From Streptomyces sp. NBC_00178 (GTDB lineage: Bacteria > Actinomycetota > Actinomycetes > Streptomycetales > Streptomycetaceae), in contig NZ_CP108143.1 of NCBI RefSeq assembly GCF_036206005.1, positions 2,728,001 through 2,792,000 of the forward strand: a stretch of DNA of 64,000 bases, given 5' to 3'. The translations under genes and the position numbers were made by a program. Positions 59,469 to 64,000 of this stretch are shown here, in pieces; positions within the stretch are counted from its first letter, which is position 1; the number at the start of each line of letters is the position of its first letter. The notes below the pieces were generated by a model that saw only the letters and a program-made list of their open reading frames with translations, did no database searches and was not told the origin of the DNA.

Positions 59469-59999
59469 TTATACACGATCGGTGTCCAGCGGCTGAAGCA
59501 GTCGCCGGGGGGTGAGCAGGGCCCTGCCGACGTGGTCGTCCGGGCCGGGATCGAGTCCGGGACCCGGCCGCATCTCCACGTCCTCGGGCGCCACCTCGAC
59601 TCCGCAGGCCGGGCACTGGCCGTACGCGCCGAGCAGCGTCCCGCACGCGGCGTGGTGGAAGTAACGCATGGGCAGCGTGTCCTCGAAGTGCTCGCGGCCC
59701 CAGAGGCCGAGGGAGCGCAGGGTGGGCCAGAGCGCCTTGCCGCGGTCGGTGAGGACGTACTCCTCGCGCGGCGGCGACTCCTGGTAGCGGCGCTTCGCCA
59801 GGACGCCGGCCTCGGTGAGCGCCTGGAGGCGGGCGGCGAGGACGGCGCGCGGGATGCCGAGGTGACTCAGGAAGTCGTTGTAGCGGCGTACGCCGTAGAA
59901 GGCGTCGCGCACGACGAGGAGCGTCCAGCGCTCGCCGACCACCTCGAGCGCGCGGGCGATGGAGCACTGCTGTGCGACGTAGTCCTTGCCGAGGGCCAT
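59469..59999 (-). CDS. HxlR-family regulator with C-terminal Cys cluster
   Basis: 176 aa, ATG 59999. The winged helix-turn-helix of HxlR type covers residues 10-105: CSIARALEVVGERWTLLVVRDAFYGVRRYNDFLSHLGIPRAVLAARL. A C-terminal extension carries HHAACGTLLGAYGQCPACGVEV, a possible zinc ribbon, which minimal HxlR proteins lack. It is divergent from the MFS exporter with two identical-type operators between, so it probably represses the exporter and itself in response to a toxic compound or oxidation. Confidence 0.88.
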   Translation of the reverse strand: MALGKDYVAQQCSIARALEVVGERWTLLVVRDAFYGVRRYNDFLSHLGIPRAVLAARLQALTEAGVLAKRRYQESPPREEYVLTDRGKALWPTLRSLGLWGREHFEDTLPMRYFHHAACGTLLGAYGQCPACGVEVAPEDVEMRPGPGLDPGPDDHVGRALLTPRRLLQPLDTDRV

Positions 60000-60018
60000 G
60001 CGACCACTCTACCCAGTG

Positions 60019-60079
60019 GGTTCATTCAACGAACCTTGTCGTGCTAGCGTCACGCCCCAGTTGGTTCATTCATCGAACC
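60019..60079. promoter_or_regulatory. Two HxlR operators flanking a TAnnnT promoter
   Basis: GGTTCATTCAACGAACC at 60019-60035 and GGTTCATTCATCGAACC at 60063-60079 differ at one base, each an inverted repeat GGTTC-n7-GAACC, 44 bp apart. TAGCGT (60045-60050) between them is a good -10 for the MFS gene, so the sites bracket the core promoter. Confidence 0.75.
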
Positions 60080-60126
60080 CAGGCCGTGGTCCTGCTTGCC
60101 AGGCGGGCCGTTCCCGGAGGGACGTC

Positions 60127-61524
60127 ATGACCCAGCAGTCCGCACAGGCAGGCACCGCAGCCGCCTCCCGGCCGGCCCGCCCACCGCACCGGCCCGGCGC
60201 GACCCTCGCGGTCACCAGCGCCGCCACGACCGTCGCCCTGATGAACTACACCGCGCCGATGGCGGCGCTCCCCGCCCTCTCCACCGCCTTCTCCACCCCG
60301 CCGGCCGCCCAGGCCTGGCTCCTCAACGGGGCCCCGCTCGGCCTCGCCGTCGTCCTCCTCGTCGCGGGCAGCCTCGCCGACGACTTCGGGCGGCGCCGGA
60401 TCTTCCTCATCGGCACCCTGGGCCTCGGCGTCACCGCGGGACTCGGGGCCCTGACCACGGACACCCTCGGGTTCACCCTCGCCCGGGCGGGCCAGGGCGC
60501 GGCGAGCGCGGCGATCCTGGCCACCAGCCTCGGCCTGCTGGTCGGCGCGTATCCGGTCGGCCCCGCGAGGATCAGGGCGATGGGCGTCTGGGGCGCCTTC
60601 GTCAGCGCCGGCATCGCCCTCGGCCCGCTGCTGGCGAGCTCGCTCGGCACCGTCGACTGGCGCCTGACCTACCTCGCCCTGGGGGCCGGCGCCCTCGTCA
60701 CCGCGGCCTTCGCCCTGCGTACGCTCGCGGAGTCCCGCGCCCCGCGCACCGGCCGACCCGACCTCGCGGGCGCCGCCGCGCTCGGACTGGCGATGACCGC
60801 GCTGCTGACCGCGCTCACGCTGGGCCGGGACGGCTGGCTGCGCGCACCCGTGGGCCTCCTGCTGCTCGCGACGGTGGCCCTGACCGGGGTGTTCGCGGCG
60901 GTGGAGCGCCGGGCGGCGGCCCCGCTCATCGACCTGGGGCTGTTCCGCAGCCGCGCCTTCCTCGCGGCGACGGCGGGCGGCCTGTTCACGGGGCTCGCGG
61001 TGATCGGCCTGTTCAGCTTCCTGCCCACCCTCCTCCAGCACTCGCTCGCCCTCTCCGCGCTCGACTCGGCCTGGCTGTTCCTGCTCTGGTCGGGCACGTC
61101 GTTCGCCGTCGCGCTCCAGGCCCGGCGTCTGGCCGGCCGGGTGGCGGCACGCCACCAGCTCGCGGCCGGCTTCGCGCTCCACGCGGTGGCGGTCCTGCCG
61201 ATCCTCGGAACCCTGACGGGCGCACCGGGCGGGGCGTCCGCCTCGGTGTGGCTGCGTCTCGTGCCGGCCCTGGTCGTCGCGGGCGCGGGCAGTGGCCTGA
61301 TCAACGCGGCACTGCCCCGGCTCGCCGTCGGGTCCGTGCCCCCGGACCGGGCGGCCATGGGCTCGGGCGCCAACAACACGGCCCGCTACCTCGGCTCCTC
61401 GGCCGGCGTCGCCGTGACGATCGCCGTGGCGCCCACCGCCGCGGGGGCGGACGGCGCGGTCCTGCTGTCGGCCGGCCTGGCGGTGGTGGCCGTGGCGGCC
61501 GTCCTGTTCCTGCGGGAGCGCTGA
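60127..61524 (+). CDS. MFS drug-resistance-type transporter
   Basis: 465 aa, ATG 60127 with GGAGGG 6 nt upstream. About 12-14 membrane helices. Motif A appears as GSLADDFGRRRIFLIG, and ARAGQGAASAAILATSLGLLVGAYP fits the DHA2/QacA-like branch. LLNGAPLGLAVVLLVAG replaces the usual first-helix motif. It exports a hydrophobic or antibiotic-type compound using the proton gradient. It is controlled, most likely, by the divergent HxlR regulator. Confidence 0.9.
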   Translation: MTQQSAQAGTAAASRPARPPHRPGATLAVTSAATTVALMNYTAPMAALPALSTAFSTPPAAQAWLLNGAPLGLAVVLLVAGSLADDFGRRRIFLIGTLGLGVTAGLGALTTDTLGFTLARAGQGAASAAILATSLGLLVGAYPVGPARIRAMGVWGAFVSAGIALGPLLASSLGTVDWRLTYLALGAGALVTAAFALRTLAESRAPRTGRPDLAGAAALGLAMTALLTALTLGRDGWLRAPVGLLLLATVALTGVFAAVERRAAAPLIDLGLFRSRAFLAATAGGLFTGLAVIGLFSFLPTLLQHSLALSALDSAWLFLLWSGTSFAVALQARRLAGRVAARHQLAAGFALHAVAVLPILGTLTGAPGGASASVWLRLVPALVVAGAGSGLINAALPRLAVGSVPPDRAAMGSGANNTARYLGSSAGVAVTIAVAPTAAGADGAVLLSAGLAVVAVAAVLFLRER

Positions 61525-61681
61525 CCGCGTCCGCCCGGTCCGGGGCGCGGCAGCGGACGGGGGCGGGCGGCACCGGCCAGGGAGGGCGCACCGGGCGTTC
61601 CCCCGGCGGCCGTCCGGCCTTCACCACCACTCCAGCACGCTCCCTCTCATCCCGCCCCCGTCCCGCAGTACCGTGTGGTCC

Positions 61682-62689
61682 ATGCGCCCCGACACGCCTG
61701 CCGACCACACCACCGAAGCCGAGCGCCTGCTGCGCACCGCGGCGCAGTACCCCGAGGACCACGAACCGCTGTTCCTCCAGGCGGCGGCCCATCTGGAGCT
61801 CGCCGGGGACCGCGCCCGCGCGACCACCCTCTACGACGAACTGCTCGGATCGCCCGACATCCCCGTCGAGCAGCCGCACCTGGTGAAAGCCCTCAAGGCG
61901 GCCAACCTCTGGGAGTACGGCCACGAGGCCGAGGCCCGCGCGATCATCGACGGCATCCGCGCGGCCGGCCCGCTCGACGCGGCCCCGTGGGAGATCGCCG
62001 CGGAGACCCTCGAAGCGCACGACGAGCTGGAGTCCGCCCACGACTTCTTCTCGACGGCACTGACCCTGCTGATCGCCCCCGGCGAGGAAGTCCCGTACGC
62101 GACCCAGTCGTTGCTCATCGGACGGCACCGGGTACGCAGGCTGATGGGCGTCGGCCACGACGCCTGGGACGAGCTGGCCGACACCCTGCACACGGCGGCC
62201 GTGCCGCTGGACGAGCTGCACGACCCGAAGCGCCTGTGGGCCCTCGGCTCGTCGGACCCGGGTGAGCTCCAGGCGGAGATCAACCGGCTCCGTGCCGAAC
62301 TGGGCACCTACCGCACGGCGTTGTCCCGCCCCTTCCCCGTCGCCGTACTGCGCTGGCCCGGCGACGAGCTGCGCGAACTCCTGGCGGCCTACCCGGAGCT
62401 CGGCCAGGAGTACCTCTCGCACGAGGACCATCTCGCGCGCCTGGAAGCCGCGTTGCGCGATCTGCACGCGGCGGGCACGCCGAACCTGGGCATCGTCACG
62501 GGCACGGTCCCCTCGTACGAGGCGTTCGCCGCGTCGGAGGCCGCCTCGCCCTCCGACCCGGACCTCCTCCCCCAGTACGCCACGACGCTGGCGGCCCGGG
62601 GCCGCGCCGTCCCGTGGCCCCCGGCGCGCAGCGCGGCCTGCTGGTGCGGCGCGGAGCGCACGTACCGGGAGTGCCACGGGGCGGGATGA
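61682..62689 (+). CDS. TPR-like protein with C-terminal SEC-C zinc motif
   Basis: 335 aa. ATG 61682 lies only a few bases after a TACCGT box, so the mRNA may be leaderless; GTG 61673 adds three residues. Helical repeats (EAERLLRTAAQYPEDHEPLFLQAAAHLELAGDRARATTLYDELL) fill the first 200 residues. The end is CWCGAERTYRECHG, the SEC-C motif (Cys-x-Cys...Cys-His) that binds zinc and, in SecA, contacts SecB and the ribosome. A role as a Sec-related or ribosome-bound adaptor is inference. The 157-bp gap before it contains no other signal. Confidence 0.82.
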   Translation: MRPDTPADHTTEAERLLRTAAQYPEDHEPLFLQAAAHLELAGDRARATTLYDELLGSPDIPVEQPHLVKALKAANLWEYGHEAEARAIIDGIRAAGPLDAAPWEIAAETLEAHDELESAHDFFSTALTLLIAPGEEVPYATQSLLIGRHRVRRLMGVGHDAWDELADTLHTAAVPLDELHDPKRLWALGSSDPGELQAEINRLRAELGTYRTALSRPFPVAVLRWPGDELRELLAAYPELGQEYLSHEDHLARLEAALRDLHAAGTPNLGIVTGTVPSYEAFAASEAASPSDPDLLPQYATTLAARGRAVPWPPARSAACWCGAERTYRECHGAG

Positions 62690-62858
62690 GCCGCCGGGGT
62701 GCGCCCGGCACGTCCGGGCGCACCCCGTTCCGCCCGGCGCCCGGCACCGGTGGCGTCCGCCGCCGATGAGTTCCGGGGCCGCCCGCAGTCTTGAGGGGTG
62801 TGCGCGGTACGGCGTACGAGCACCACACGACGGCGGACACGACGGACGGGACGACGGC

Positions 62859-63071
62859 ATGACCGACGCAGTGAAGGGCCCCGCGAGCTACTTCCCCTCG
62901 ATCGAGAAGAAGTACGGCCGCCCGGTCACGGAGTGGAAGGAGCTCATCCGCTCCTCGCCCCTGACCAGGCACATGGAGATCGTCTCCTGGCTGAAGACCG
63001 AGCACGGCCTGGGGCACGGCCACGCCAACGCCCTGGTCGCGCACACCCTCGCCGAGGACAGGGCCGCGTAG
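62859..63071 (+). CDS. DUF4287 family protein
   Basis: 70 aa, ATG 62859. PASYFPSIEKKYGRPVTEWKELI and LTRHMEIVSWLKTEHGLGHGHANALV are the whole hallmark of the family, a short helical protein of unknown function widespread in actinobacteria. Upstream frames that join it are not conserved. It is convergent with the SpoIIE-type gene. Confidence 0.85.
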   Translation: MTDAVKGPASYFPSIEKKYGRPVTEWKELIRSSPLTRHMEIVSWLKTEHGLGHGHANALVAHTLAEDRAA

Positions 63072-63096
63072 GGCGCGTCCGGGGGCGGGGGCGCCG

Positions 63097-64000
63097 TCAG
63101 ACCCCGCTCCCCCGGAGCGTCTGCTCGGACCAGACGGTCTTGCCGTCGGGGGCGTAGCGGGTGCCCCAGAGCGAGGCGAGGTGGGACATGATGAAGAGCC
63201 CCCGGCCGCCCTCGTCGACGGCGCCCGCGTACTTCATGTAGGGGGCGGTGGTGCTGCCGTCCCTGATCTCGCAGATCAGTCCCCGGTCGAGGATCAGCCG
63301 CAGGACCACCGGCGGGGTGCCGTAGCGCACGGCGTTCGTGACGAGTTCGCTGACGATCAGCTCGGTCGCGTCCCCGGTGTCGTCCTCGATGTGCCACTCG
63401 GCGAGCGTCTTGGACGTGAGGCGGCGCGCGGTGGCCGGGGCGGTCCTGTCGTAGGGCAGTTCCCATGCGGCGTAGCGCTCCGGGGGCATGGCGTGGGTCC
63501 GGGCCAGGAGCAGCGCGGCGCCCCGTAGCTCGGCGGTGTCCGGCAGGGAGCGGGCGACCGCGTCGCACAGGTCGCGCATCGGACGGTCCGTGGGCATCAG
63601 GGCCTGGCGCAGCGCACCGGAGGACGGCTGGGAGTAGCTCCGCAGCGCGTTGGTGTGCAGGGCGAGCAGGCTGCCTTCCGGGAGCGTGACGGAGACCGCG
63701 GCGACCGGGGCGCGGTCCATCGCTCCGAGCGGCGGACCGACGGGCAGGCCCACCACGAAGGCCGCCCCGTCCGGTTCGACGACGAGCGGCGCGGGGTGGC
63801 CGGCGGACGCGACGGTGCACTTCTCGGTGAAGGGGTCGTACACGGCGTAAGCGCAGGTCGCGGCCAGCGGCTCACGGTGCAGCGGGTCGCTCTGCGGCAG
63901 GTGGGCGCGCTCCTCGGCCAGCCGTGCGGCGGTGTCGTACAGCCGCGCGAGGAGTTCGTCGGGTTCCAGGTCCAGGGCCGCGAGCGCGTGGACGACGGTG
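63097..64000 (-). CDS. SpoIIE-type phosphatase with C-terminal anti-sigma-factor-like ATPase domain (5' part outside window)
   Basis: About 300 C-terminal residues are here; the frame is open to the window end. The first part (LDLEPDELLARLYDTAARLAEE, CTVASAGHPAPLVVEPDG, GLPVGPPLGAMD) is the end of a PP2C/SpoIIE phosphatase domain. The second (about the last 135 residues, TELIVSELVTNAVRYGTPPVVLRLI, RDGSTTAPYM, DEGGRGLFIMSHL) is a HATPase_c_2/RsbW-like domain with N-box and glycine box. Such fused proteins control sigma factors through anti-anti-sigma phosphorylation in Streptomyces. The N-terminal sensor is outside the window. Confidence 0.88.
   Translation of the reverse strand, partial: TVVHALAALDLEPDELLARLYDTAARLAEERAHLPQSDPLHREPLAATCAYAVYDPFTEKCTVASAGHPAPLVVEPDGAAFVVGLPVGPPLGAMDRAPVAAVSVTLPEGSLLALHTNALRSYSQPSSGALRQALMPTDRPMRDLCDAVARSLPDTAELRGAALLLARTHAMPPERYAAWELPYDRTAPATARRLTSKTLAEWHIEDDTGDATELIVSELVTNAVRYGTPPVVLRLILDRGLICEIRDGSTTAPYMKYAGAVDEGGRGLFIMSHLASLWGTRYAPDGKTVWSEQTLRGSGV

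Overview
The window is about 72-75% GC by eye. It has strong third-position G/C bias, frequent GTG and TTG starts, and TAnnnT-type -10 boxes. The gene set (a CdgA-like c-di-GMP enzyme, the cslA-glxA-lpmP glycan locus, LAxTG surface protein, class F sortase, HxlR/ROK/IclR regulators) points to a chromosomal segment of a Streptomyces species. Gene order around cdgA, the ehu transporter and cslA-glxA looks, from memory, like the S. coelicolor SCO2805-SCO2840 region. No phage, plasmid, integrase, CRISPR or rRNA was seen.

Layout. 1-2470: end of a TPR regulator, a histidine phosphatase and a PAP2/Aur1-like membrane enzyme. 2337-6492: three overlapping genes encoding a four-cysteine Fe-S RecB/Cas4-like nuclease, an unrecognised 539-aa protein and an SF1 Upf1-like helicase. 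Together they resemble a split Dna2 and are the best candidate for an uncharacterised system. 6566-7979: two small conserved actinobacterial-type proteins around a GTGACG-rich repeat. 8323-18007: two tail-to-tail giant S53 (sedolisin)-kelch secreted proteases and an M6 metalloprotease. 18408-20246: PAS-GGDEF-EAL protein (cdgA).

20281-27673: LLM oxidoreductase, a maleate-isomerase-like protein, a 2-hydroxyacid dehydrogenase, the EhuBCDA-type amino-acid/ectoine ABC importer and an IclR regulator. 27725-36812: a same-strand carbohydrate locus with LacI regulator, lipoprotein binding protein, two permeases, a secreted GH87-like beta-helix glucanase with CBM35 modules and a cytoplasmic GH13 glucosidase. 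It looks like a system for cutting and importing an alpha-glucan.

37037-50736: the tip-glycan region, with LPMO (lpmP) under DasR-like sites, an SPFH membrane protein, an NlpC/P60-like protein with peptidoglycan-binding repeats, cellulose-synthase-like cslA, copper radical oxidase glxA and a GH6 lipoprotein. A regulator plus DUF4097 and DrrAB-type ABC module sits between glxA and the GH6 gene. 51008-54119: class F sortase, small secreted proteins and an LARTG-anchored protein. 54341-64000: ROK regulator with divergent Gfo/Idh/MocA operon, FAH-family hydrolase, a YidC paralogue, HxlR regulator with divergent MFS exporter, SEC-C protein, a DUF4287 protein and the end of a SpoIIE-type phosphatase/kinase-like protein.

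Three identical tRNA-Lys(CTT) genes, each followed by its own strong hairpin, lie at 7970, 37037 and 41810 on the same strand. All family names come from motif recognition by eye; no database search was run.
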